Positions 57,152 to 64,000 of a stretch of DNA of 64,000 bases are shown here, piece by piece (position 1 is the first letter of the stretch; every line of letters starts with the position of its first letter). A program made the translations under genes and the position numbers. The stretch spans positions 62,001-126,000 of the forward strand of contig JAEZYS010000029.1 of assembly GCA_023418925.1 (NCBI GenBank). The letters run 5' to 3'. Below the pieces are notes generated by a model. That model did no database searches. It worked only from the letters and a program-made list of their open reading frames with translations, and was not told where the DNA came from. Origin of the DNA: Bacillota bacterium (lineage in GTDB: Bacteria; Bacillota; Clostridia; Oscillospirales; Ruminococcaceae).

Positions 57152-58368
57152 TGAGTGAATATCATGGTGAGCACTACAAGGAAAGTGTTGCTGAAAAACG
57201 ACATGAGATAATATATATCAATGATTCACGATACCAGCACTACAAGCCCATTAAACAAGAGCCTGAAACGGTTGAAGAAGAAAAGGTTATACCTGCAAAA
57301 AAAAGAAAGTCTAGAATTTTTGCTCTTTGCATGATTATTTTCTGCGGACTATGTTTGATTAGTTCCTGCTTTGCATGGACAAAGCTTTGGGATTTTCTCG
57401 AATCATATGAGACCACAAATCAAAAATATGCTGTTGATGAATATATGAAGCAATATAAAAGCAATGATATTGTTTCAATAATAAATATACTCGGAGTAAA
57501 ATATGATGATTTTAATACAGAGAGTGAGTACATAAAATTCTTTAAGAAAAATTATACTGAAGACGTATCTCAGGCAATTGCTTTAAAAGCTTCCACATCA
57601 AATGATGTAACTACATATAATGTATGCATAAACAAGAATATAAAATTATCTGAATTTACACTTTCTCCTGATGGAAAGAAAAATAAGTACGGACATGAGG
57701 GATGGAAAGCTGAAACAATTCAGACTGCTGATGAGCTTTTCCCTAAGTATAACAGTGCAAAGGTTTATATACCTAAGGGAGCGGTTGTCTATGTAAACGG
57801 AACTGCACTTACAAGTAAATACCGAAGCTCTGAAGATTATAGTGTCAAGTTCTATGATGGGCTAGATGATACTTCCCTGCGTCCTGAATTTGAAGTTTAC
57901 GATACAGGCAGCATTTTTCTTAATGTACCTCAAGTTACGGTCAAAGATGCAGACGGCAACGATATGCGAATTGAGGAAAAGAACGGTTCTTACTATGCTT
58001 ATTCATCAATAGACGGCGCAGAACTTGAAGAACTGAAGAAATATGCTGAAAACTTCTCTGTTACTCATGCAAAGTTTATTACAAAGGATACTGATTTTGA
58101 CAGCGTTTCACCTTATCTAGTACAAGAATCAGACTATTACAGAAAAGTCCACAGCTACTGGAATGAATACTACCGTCAGCACACAATCACATACGATAAT
58201 CTTAAATTCTCTGATCCAATTGTTTATGACAGCAACCATGTTGTAATTGATATATCGTTTGGCTATCATGTTGATATTGGATATATGACTAATGATTATG
58301 ACGTTGAATATACACTTTGTCTTATAAAAATTAACGATGAATGGAAAATTGCAAGTATGTCGCTGTAA
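57151..58368 (+). CDS. Single-pass membrane protein of unknown function, coupled to the glycosidase gene
   Basis: The 405-residue protein begins MSEYHGEHYKESVAEKRHE and has about 55 cytosolic residues, a membrane helix (IFALCMIIFCGLCLISSCFAW at about 57-77) and a large extracellular region rich in Tyr, Asp and Lys. Two repeats of a beta-rich unit are suggested near YKSNDIVSIINILG and in the KYAENFSVTHAKF-to-end half. No active-site motif is visible. ATGA overlap with the glycosidase gene implies joint function, perhaps in glycan handling. I do not recognise a family. Confidence 0.7.
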   Translation: MSEYHGEHYKESVAEKRHEIIYINDSRYQHYKPIKQEPETVEEEKVIPAKKRKSRIFALCMIIFCGLCLISSCFAWTKLWDFLESYETTNQKYAVDEYMKQYKSNDIVSIINILGVKYDDFNTESEYIKFFKKNYTEDVSQAIALKASTSNDVTTYNVCINKNIKLSEFTLSPDGKKNKYGHEGWKAETIQTADELFPKYNSAKVYIPKGAVVYVNGTALTSKYRSSEDYSVKFYDGLDDTSLRPEFEVYDTGSIFLNVPQVTVKDADGNDMRIEEKNGSYYAYSSIDGAELEELKKYAENFSVTHAKFITKDTDFDSVSPYLVQESDYYRKVHSYWNEYYRQHTITYDNLKFSDPIVYDSNHVVIDISFGYHVDIGYMTNDYDVEYTLCLIKINDEWKIASMSL

Positions 58369-58386
58369 CGATACTGAAAGGAATAG

Positions 58387-58507
58387 GTTTGAAGGATAAA
58401 TCTTTCAAACTCTGAGTTTTGTGCCTTTCGAACTGCCGTTCAAAATTTTGCTTTGCAAAATCACACAAAACATCAAAGAAGGGAGGCATGCTTCCTGCGG
58501 AAGCATG
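58387..58507 (+). promoter_or_regulatory. Structured leader E7 of sbcD with a two-state ribosome-site hairpin
   Basis: First, a 10-bp hairpin (58387-58410, GTTTGAAGGA against its complement). Next, a three-way junction closed by GTTTTGTG (58416-58423) and CACAAAAC (58464-58471) around a GAAC/GTTC hairpin and an ATTTTGC/GCAAAAT hairpin. Then GGGAGG (58481-58486) and a 9-bp hairpin CATGCTTCC/GGAAGCATG, ten bases short of ATG 58517. CTTCC can also pair with GGAGG, which would hide the ribosome site. Confidence 0.6.
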
Positions 58508-58516
58508 GTCATAATA

Positions 58517-59647
58517 ATGAGAATACTTCACACATCTGATCTTCATTTAGGAATTACATTATGCTCAGAGCGTCTGCTTGAATATCAGCAGGCGCTTGCT
58601 GATATTTTGTGCAATGTGGTTTCCGAGAATAAAATTGACTGCGTTATCATTGCCGGAGATATATTTGACAGCGCTATGTCGTCAGGAGAAGCTATTGCTG
58701 TTTGGGACAGAATTGTAACAGTTCTCTGCAAAGAAGCTAAGGTACCTGTTCTTGTATGTGCAGGCAATCATGACGGTGCTGCAAGACTTTCATCGTGTGC
58801 AGAACTTCTTGCATCAAGCGGACTTTATATCTCAGGAAAGCTTACTCCTGAAATAACCCCCGTTTCAATCGGATGCTGTGACTTTTACCTTATCCCTTAC
58901 TTCAATCCGTCAGAAGCAAGAATTCTATATGACTGCTCCGAAAACAATCCAATGACATCCATACTTGACAGCATAAGGGAAAACATGGACAGAACCAGAA
59001 CTAATATTGCCGTTGCACATTGCTTTGTAAACGGAGCAGAAGTCAGCGAAAGTGATAATTCAGCAAGAGCTGCCGCCTCTGTCGGCGGCTCTGATATTGT
59101 TCCTGTGTCTGCTTTTTCTGACTTTGATTACGTTGCTCTCGGCCATCTTCATAAACCACAGACTATAAAAAACAGCAACTCTTCTGTGCGATATTCAGGA
59201 ACACCTTTAAGATACTCTTTCAGTGAAGTAAGTCATACAAAGACGTTTTCTGTTTTTGATACAGATACAAAAGAAGTTTCTGAAATTCCTGTGCCTGACT
59301 TAATCAGGTTAAGGATTATTGAAGACACATATGAAAACATTATTGAAAACAGCAAGAATGACACTAATCGGAATGATTTTATGAAAATAGTCATGACGGA
59401 CCGTTTCAAAGGCGAAAGCACTTATTCACAGATTACTGAGCTTTATCCTAATACTCTGATTTTTCAGGGTGCGTCATACCACGAAGATACAGATGAAACT
59501 TATTCTGCGAAAGAAATCTGTGAGCTTGATGTAATTTCTCTTGCAAAGAAATATATTGAACATATGCGTGGCACAGAGCCAGACAACGATGAAGTCGAAT
59601 GGCTTGCACAGGCATTTAAGGAATGTGAAAGGGAGGATGAACAATGA
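58517..59647 (+). CDS. sbcD: Exonuclease SbcCD, nuclease subunit
   Basis: SbcD (Mre11-like) is the manganese-dependent nuclease of the SbcCD complex, which opens hairpins and trims DNA ends. The 376 residues contain the phosphoesterase motifs HTSDLHLG, IAGDIFDS, CAGNHDGA, VAHCFV and GHLHKPQ. The true start is ATG 58517 (MRILHTSDLHLG). An open frame extends to 58421 but only through the structured leader. It overlaps sbcC by four bases (ATGA). Confidence 0.94.
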   Translation: MRILHTSDLHLGITLCSERLLEYQQALADILCNVVSENKIDCVIIAGDIFDSAMSSGEAIAVWDRIVTVLCKEAKVPVLVCAGNHDGAARLSSCAELLASSGLYISGKLTPEITPVSIGCCDFYLIPYFNPSEARILYDCSENNPMTSILDSIRENMDRTRTNIAVAHCFVNGAEVSESDNSARAAASVGGSDIVPVSAFSDFDYVALGHLHKPQTIKNSNSSVRYSGTPLRYSFSEVSHTKTFSVFDTDTKEVSEIPVPDLIRLRIIEDTYENIIENSKNDTNRNDFMKIVMTDRFKGESTYSQITELYPNTLIFQGASYHEDTDETYSAKEICELDVISLAKKYIEHMRGTEPDNDEVEWLAQAFKECEREDEQ

Positions 59648-62600
59648 TACCTGTTTCACTGAAATTTCAGGCATTTGAATCATATGTACATCCTGCTGTT
59701 GTCGACTTCACAAAACTTGACAGGCTTTTTCTTATTCACGGTGAAACAGGTGCAGGAAAAAGTGCTGTACTTGATGCAATCACCTACTCACTTTATGGTG
59801 AAAGCAGCGGTGGTGAACGTGCAAATTTCCGTTGTGCAGACAGACAGGCAGAAGATATTCCTACTGAAACGGAGTTTGTTTTTTCTATTAAAGGCAAACT
59901 TTACAAGTTTACACGTTCAATAAAAATTGCTCCCCGCAGTAAAAAACAGGAGCAAAAACAGGATTGTTTTTATCTTGATGAGAATGACACATGGATACCT
60001 TTCTTTGAAAACCCAAAACAGCTATCTGTAAAACAAAAAGCAGAGGAACTTCTCGGGCTTACTTCCGAGCAGTTCAGGCAGGTAATAATTCTGCCGCAGG
60101 GTGCATTTGAAAAGCTTCTTACCAGTGACAGTGCTGAAAAGGAAAAAATTCTTTCCACGCTTTTCAATGCAGATAAGTATACACGTTTGTCAAATCAGCT
60201 TTACTCTCTGGCAGATTCAGAAAGAAAAACACTGTCTGAAAAGAAATCTGTTCTTGATGCTGTGCTTAAAGGTGAAAATGCAGCTAATGAAAGTGAACTT
60301 GGACAGATGCTTTCAGATAAAAATGCAGAATTGAATGAAAAAAGTTTTCTGCTTGAAGATATAAAAAAATACCTTGAAGAGCTTAATGAAAACCTTGCTG
60401 AACAACAGCTTCTTGCAGATAAATTCATCAGATTAGATAATACAAAAAATTCAATTATGGAACTTAATGAAAAAAAATCAGACATAGACAAGCTGAAAGA
60501 ACTTATTGCACGTTCCGAAAAGGCAGGAAAACTTTCTCCAATTTATAAAGAGTTTAATTCTGCTTTTCAAAACTATAGTGAGAGAAAAAAGATTGCTGCA
60601 TTGCTCTTACAGGAAACCGAACAGCTAAGAAAAAGCAGAATTTCTCTTATTGAAGAAGAAAAACAACTTAATGAAAATTCTAAGAATAATGATTTGAATA
60701 AAGCAGAACTTATGCGTCTTGATATGCTTTCAGAGTTTTATGAGCAAGCAGAACCAACACGTCTTGACTATAATCAAAGAAAAAAGGAACTTGATGTTAT
60801 AAAATCAAAGCTTGATGAGCTGACAAACATCCTTACCCAGAATACAGCTTTAATTGATGATTTGAAAAGAAGTAAGATTGAGATTGAAGAAGAATATTCT
60901 GACAAACCAATTAAGTTAAAGACACGCCTTGATGAGCTTGACAGAGGCAAGGCCTCGCTCGATAAAATTGAAACCTATAAAACCCTGCTTAAAAAGCTGG
61001 AATCTGAACAGACGCAGGCTGAAAGGCTTATTTTTGATTCACAAGCAGAAATAAGCAAAGCAGAAAACAAGTATAATGATGCTCTTTCAGCATACATAAA
61101 GGGCGTGTCCTCATCACTTGCCAGAGAGTTGGCAGAGGGTTCTCCCTGCCCTGTATGCGGAAGTATTCATCACCCATCTCCTGCCCATGAAAATGCAACC
61201 ACATATGAACAAGATATAAACGTTCTTCGTTCTGAACTTTCGGCACTACAGAAAAAACATCTTGAATTAATTTCAAAAAATGAATCTCTGAAAGAGCGTA
61301 TCCGCAACGGCAAATCAATGATAGAAGATGAGCAGAAAAACATTGACAACGTTTTATTTTCACAGGAAGAATATACTGCTGTCAAAAATGCTATTTCTTT
61401 ATGCAATAAAAAGTTAGAAGAACTCAAAAAGCTCAGTGTTCAGATATCTGAACAAGAAGATAGAACAAGCCAAATCAACGTTCAGATAAATGAGCTGAAA
61501 AAGAATTATGATGAAGCAAATGAAAAAGTACTTTCTTCATCGGCAAAGCTTGATTTAATTATTAAAAAGCTTGACAGGAATATTCCTGACCTCAATGCTC
61601 TCAGAGTAAAAATCAAAGAACTTAAGGCTTCTACAGAAAAATATGATGAAGATGTAAGACAATTTAAGTTGAGAAAAGATAACAATGCAATCCAGCTTTC
61701 TGCCGCAGAGGCTACGGGAAAACAAGCTCAATCAGAACTTGAACAGGCTGAAAGTAAATATATGCAATTATCTGAAGCGTTTAATAACCAGCTTGCAGGA
61801 AGCAGTTTTTCAGATGTAAATGATTTCTTGTCTGCTTTGCTTTCAGAGGAAAAATTTAATGATTACTCTACTGCATGCTCACAGTACAATGAAAAATATA
61901 CACAGCTTTTAAACACTCAATCTGAACTGATGACGCAGCTTGAAGGCAAACAAGTACCAGATATACAGTCACTTAAAGAAAAAGTTGCTTCATGTGAGTC
62001 TGAAAAGCAGGAGCTTTTAAAAAGCTGGGCTGTTCTTGATGATTCAGTTAGACGTCTTGAAAAAGTTATAAAATCTTACAAGAAGAAATATGCTGAATAT
62101 ATTACCGACAAGGAGAAAAATGACCGCCACCTTAGCCTTGCTTCAATGATGCGTGGCGACAAGGGTATGTCTTTCACAAGATATGTTCTTGGAGTTATGC
62201 TGTCACTTGTCACTGCACAGGCAAATCATCTTCTTACCGATGTACATGGAGGACAATTCAGATTATACAGAAAGCATGACGGTGATCAGCGAAGTAAACA
62301 GGGTCTTGAACTTGAAGTTGAATCTGCGCTGTCCTCTCAGGCTGTAAGATACAGCGTAAAAAATCTTTCAGGCGGAGAAAAATTTCTCATTTCCCTTGCC
62401 TTGTCAATGGGCTTGTCATCAACCGTCCAGCAGCGTTCAGGCGGGATTTCTATTGACTCAATGTTTATCGACGAGGGGTTTGGCTCTCTTGATCCAAGAT
62501 CACTCAGGGAAGCAATTTCAATACTATGCGGAATTAAGAACAGCAGGGGTACTATAGGAATTATTTCTCACGTCAAGGAAATTAAAGAGATTATCCCAAG

Positions 62601-62649
62601 CTGTATAGAAGTAAATAAAGACAGCACCGGAAGCAGATTATCATTATAA
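59644..62649 (+). CDS. sbcC: Exonuclease SbcCD, ATPase subunit
   Basis: SbcC (Rad50-like) is the ABC-type SMC ATPase partner of SbcD. The 1001 residues have Walker A in LIHGETGAGKSAVLDAITY at the N-terminus and two long coiled coils. A zinc hook CPVC near 499 (GSPCPVCGSIHHPSP) joins two molecules. The C-terminal signature is NLSGGEKFLISLALSMG, with Walker B IDSMFIDEGFGSLDP. The Rad50-type domain order is complete. Start ATG overlaps the sbcD stop. A terminator follows. Confidence 0.95.
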   Translation: MIPVSLKFQAFESYVHPAVVDFTKLDRLFLIHGETGAGKSAVLDAITYSLYGESSGGERANFRCADRQAEDIPTETEFVFSIKGKLYKFTRSIKIAPRSKKQEQKQDCFYLDENDTWIPFFENPKQLSVKQKAEELLGLTSEQFRQVIILPQGAFEKLLTSDSAEKEKILSTLFNADKYTRLSNQLYSLADSERKTLSEKKSVLDAVLKGENAANESELGQMLSDKNAELNEKSFLLEDIKKYLEELNENLAEQQLLADKFIRLDNTKNSIMELNEKKSDIDKLKELIARSEKAGKLSPIYKEFNSAFQNYSERKKIAALLLQETEQLRKSRISLIEEEKQLNENSKNNDLNKAELMRLDMLSEFYEQAEPTRLDYNQRKKELDVIKSKLDELTNILTQNTALIDDLKRSKIEIEEEYSDKPIKLKTRLDELDRGKASLDKIETYKTLLKKLESEQTQAERLIFDSQAEISKAENKYNDALSAYIKGVSSSLARELAEGSPCPVCGSIHHPSPAHENATTYEQDINVLRSELSALQKKHLELISKNESLKERIRNGKSMIEDEQKNIDNVLFSQEEYTAVKNAISLCNKKLEELKKLSVQISEQEDRTSQINVQINELKKNYDEANEKVLSSSAKLDLIIKKLDRNIPDLNALRVKIKELKASTEKYDEDVRQFKLRKDNNAIQLSAAEATGKQAQSELEQAESKYMQLSEAFNNQLAGSSFSDVNDFLSALLSEEKFNDYSTACSQYNEKYTQLLNTQSELMTQLEGKQVPDIQSLKEKVASCESEKQELLKSWAVLDDSVRRLEKVIKSYKKKYAEYITDKEKNDRHLSLASMMRGDKGMSFTRYVLGVMLSLVTAQANHLLTDVHGGQFRLYRKHDGDQRSKQGLELEVESALSSQAVRYSVKNLSGGEKFLISLALSMGLSSTVQQRSGGISIDSMFIDEGFGSLDPRSLREAISILCGIKNSRGTIGIISHVKEIKEIIPSCIEVNKDSTGSRLSL

Positions 62650-62694
62650 AAAAAAAAAGCGTACGCCATAAAATATGACGTACGCATTTATTTT
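62650..62694. terminator. Bidirectional terminator between sbcC and acpP
   Basis: GCGTACG plus CATA pair with TATG plus CGTACGC, one mismatch, with a 10-A run on one side (T-run on minus) and ATTTATTTT on the other. Confidence 0.85.
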
Positions 62695-62714
62695 AAGAAC
62701 ATAAATTTAAGCGA

Positions 62715-62942
62715 TTACTGCTTATCTTCAATGTACTTTACAATATCGCCGACTGTCTTCATGCCTTCTACAGCATCATCAGGAACTTCAATATCAAATT
62801 CTTCTTCAATACTCATTACAAGGTCAACAATATCAAGAGAATCTGCACCAAGATCATCCTGAATATTTGAACCTAGAGTTACCTTATCAGCATCAACATC
62901 AAGCTGTTCAACGATAATGTCCTTTACTTTATCAAATACCAT
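62715..62942 (-). CDS. acpP: Acyl carrier protein
   Basis: The 75-residue acidic carrier holds growing fatty acyl chains on 4'-phosphopantetheine. The attachment serine is in the motif DDLGADSLDIVDLVMSIEE, and the rest (FDIEVPDDAVEGMKTVGDIVKYIE) is typical. GGAGG lies eight bases before ATG. It follows accA on the same strand, so this end of the window is a fatty-acid synthesis region. Confidence 0.97.
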   Translation of the reverse strand: MVFDKVKDIIVEQLDVDADKVTLGSNIQDDLGADSLDIVDLVMSIEEEFDIEVPDDAVEGMKTVGDIVKYIEDKQ

Positions 62943-63013
62943 TTTGTTTCCTCCGTTCTATCTTTTTTATATAAAGACATCCGTCCTTATAACATGAAAT
63001 CAAAATCCAAAAG

Positions 63014-63826
63014 TTATTCTATGAACTCTCCGATTTTTCTAAACTTAGTATATCGTTCATTAAGCAAAACGTCAATATCTAAACTCATTTTTTTCTCTAG
63101 CGTTTTATACAAAAATTCGCAGATGTTTTCAGCAGTATGACTATGATCATTATGAGCACCACCAATTGGCTCCTCAATAATCTTTTCTGCAACTCCAAGC
63201 TCAACCATATCTTCAGCAGTAATCTTCATAATTGACGCTGCTTCTTTTTCTCTTGCGGCATCTTTCCAGAGAATACTTGCAAATGCCCTTGGAGAACATA
63301 CACAATAAAGTGAATTTTCAAGAACACCCAGTTCGTCACATACACCGAGAGCCAAAGCTCCTCCGCTTCCACCTTCGCCGAGTACAACAGATACAACAGG
63401 TGTTTTGAGTTTCATAAACTCATATAGATTGCGGGCAATAGCTTCGCCCTGACCTCTCTTTTCAGCCTCAACTCCGCAGAATGCACCAGGAGTATCAATA
63501 AAGCAGATTACAGGCCTATGAAATTTTTCAGCCTGCTTTGCAAGTCTTAACGCCTTTCTGTAACCTTCAGGATGAGGCATTGCAAAGTTAGAGTCCTTAT
63601 TTTCATTAATATTTCTACCCTTTACTTCAGCAATTACTGTAACAGGCATGCCATTAAGACGGCCTATTCCGCCGATGATTGCGCCATCGTCTCCGTAAAG
63701 TCTGTCCCCATGACATTCAAAGAATTCGTCAAAAATCATAGGTATATAGTCTCTTACAGTAGGTCTGTTTTTATTTCTTATTATTTCGACACGTTCCCAA
63801 GGAGTGAGATTGTTAACCTTCTCCAT
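63014..63826 (-). CDS. accA: Acetyl-CoA carboxylase, carboxyltransferase alpha subunit
   Basis: AccA with AccD transfers the carboxyl group from biotin to acetyl-CoA, making malonyl-CoA. The 270 residues contain TPWERVEIIRNKNRPTVRDYI, GDRLYGDDGAIIGGIGRLNG, NFAMPHPEGYRKALRLAKQAEKF, CFIDTPGAFCGVEAEKRGQGEAIA and GEGGSGGALALGVCDELG. The ATG is two bases after the accD stop. It is shorter than the E. coli form at its N-terminus, as in clostridia. Confidence 0.96.
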   Translation of the reverse strand: MEKVNNLTPWERVEIIRNKNRPTVRDYIPMIFDEFFECHGDRLYGDDGAIIGGIGRLNGMPVTVIAEVKGRNINENKDSNFAMPHPEGYRKALRLAKQAEKFHRPVICFIDTPGAFCGVEAEKRGQGEAIARNLYEFMKLKTPVVSVVLGEGGSGGALALGVCDELGVLENSLYCVCSPRAFASILWKDAAREKEAASIMKITAEDMVELGVAEKIIEEPIGGAHNDHSHTAENICEFLYKTLEKKMSLDIDVLLNERYTKFRKIGEFIE

Positions 63827-63828
63827 TT

Positions 63829-64000
63829 TTACTTCACATCCTTTTCGTGTAGTTTAAGCAGATGAGCAAGTGTTCTTCGCATAACCTTTCTCTCTACTAT
63901 CATATCTACAAAGCCGTTTTCAAGCATAAATTCCGCTGACTGGAAGTCTTCAGGAAGTCTTTGCTTTATAGTACCCTCAATAACTCTTCTTCCTGCAAAG
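63829..64000 (-). CDS. accD: Acetyl-CoA carboxylase, carboxyltransferase beta subunit, C-terminal end only
   Basis: The gene enters from the right edge, so only the last 56 codons are present. My translation reads FAGRRVIEGTIKQRLPEDFQ, then SAEFMLENGFVDMIVERK and RRTLAHLLKLHEKDVK before TAA at 63831-63829. These are the well-conserved final helices of AccD. The zinc ribbon and most of the enzyme lie outside the window. It is followed immediately by accA, matching the usual accD-accA order. Confidence 0.93.
   Translation of the reverse strand, partial: FAGRRVIEGTIKQRLPEDFQSAEFMLENGFVDMIVERKVMRRTLAHLLKLHEKDVK

Noticed and set aside
58377..58413. Possible eight-codon leader peptide (TTG start after AAAGGA) ahead of sbcD
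   Set aside because: The frame overlaps the 10-bp hairpin and has no distinctive codon run, so there is nothing beyond a chance open frame.
1..64000. CRISPR arrays, insertion sequences, rRNA or prophage genes
   Set aside because: No regularly spaced repeats, transposase, integrase or phage structural genes were seen on either strand.

Overview
The window is AT-rich chromosomal DNA from a low-GC, strictly anaerobic, spore-former-type Firmicute, most likely a Ruminococcus or close relative in the Oscillospiraceae. This placement is inferred from the gene set. It includes a complete mraZ-to-ftsZ division and wall cluster with a fused MurE-MurF, a spoIIAA-spoIIAB-sigF operon, a ferredoxin-dependent 2-oxoacid oxidoreductase operon, rubrerythrin, an L21 leader, and strong AAAGGA-type ribosome binding sites. 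I see no insertion sequence, prophage, CRISPR array or rRNA. This is core chromosome, and the unusual material lies mostly in the intergenic leaders.

Layout. 1-4.6 kb: a cut aminotransferase, an FkbM methyltransferase with a possible frameshift near its 3' end, a PH-domain protein, and glutamine-dependent NAD synthetase. 4.7-8.8 kb: a 65-residue unknown protein, L21 leader-rplU-rpmA with no prp gene between, a GNAT protein and a chemotaxis receptor. 8.9-16 kb: Tex, a zinc-ribbon membrane protein, a secreted YcdB/SLH-type protein, a GH25 lysozyme and an unlisted 53-codon basic ORF. 16-22 kb: a MacA-MacB-like efflux operon behind two near-identical promoter/operator units, then an AraC-GyrI regulator and tRNA-Ser(CGA). 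22-25 kb: a YfcE-like phosphoesterase, a membrane-anchored XRE protein and an HD-domain protein.

25.2-39.6 kb: mraZ, rsmH, ftsL-like, PBP2x/SpoVD-type transpeptidase, murE-murF fusion, mraY, ftsW, murG, murA, divIB and ftsZ, all on the plus strand. The cluster starts at a consensus promoter with five TGGTG boxes, which are probable MraZ sites, and ends at a strong terminator. murB, murC, murD and ftsA are not in the cluster. 39.6-45 kb (minus strand): an Asp23-FakA-ATPase set running into a four-subunit 2-oxoacid:ferredoxin oxidoreductase. 45.2-48.6 kb: the spoIIA operon, a VanY-like carboxypeptidase and nrdR. 48.6-54.6 kb (minus strand): rubrerythrin, an unknown Lys/Asn-rich membrane protein, proBA and a D-2-hydroxyacid dehydrogenase. 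54.9-62.7 kb (plus strand): a GT2-GtrA fusion, a phosphodiester glycosidase pair and sbcDC. 62.7-64 kb (minus strand): accD-accA-acpP.

The most unusual signal is a family of about 100-nt structured leaders. Each sits directly upstream of a gene and on that gene's strand. The architecture is a GTGAAAA/TTTTCAC hairpin, then a closed three-way junction, then a tail GCAGAAAGGAAT that doubles as the ribosome binding site, with the start codon about 10 nt further on. Clear copies precede the genes at 2411, 50936 and 56102. Degenerate copies precede 53132, 54192 and 49262, and a variant precedes sbcD at 58517. The family corrects several gene starts.

A second pattern is a compact hairpin inserted between the ribosome binding site and the start codon. 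It occurs at the ABC ATPase (18988), a MinD-like ATPase (42927) and sbcD (58517). In sbcD it can fold into two mutually exclusive states. I cannot name a described RNA family for either pattern.
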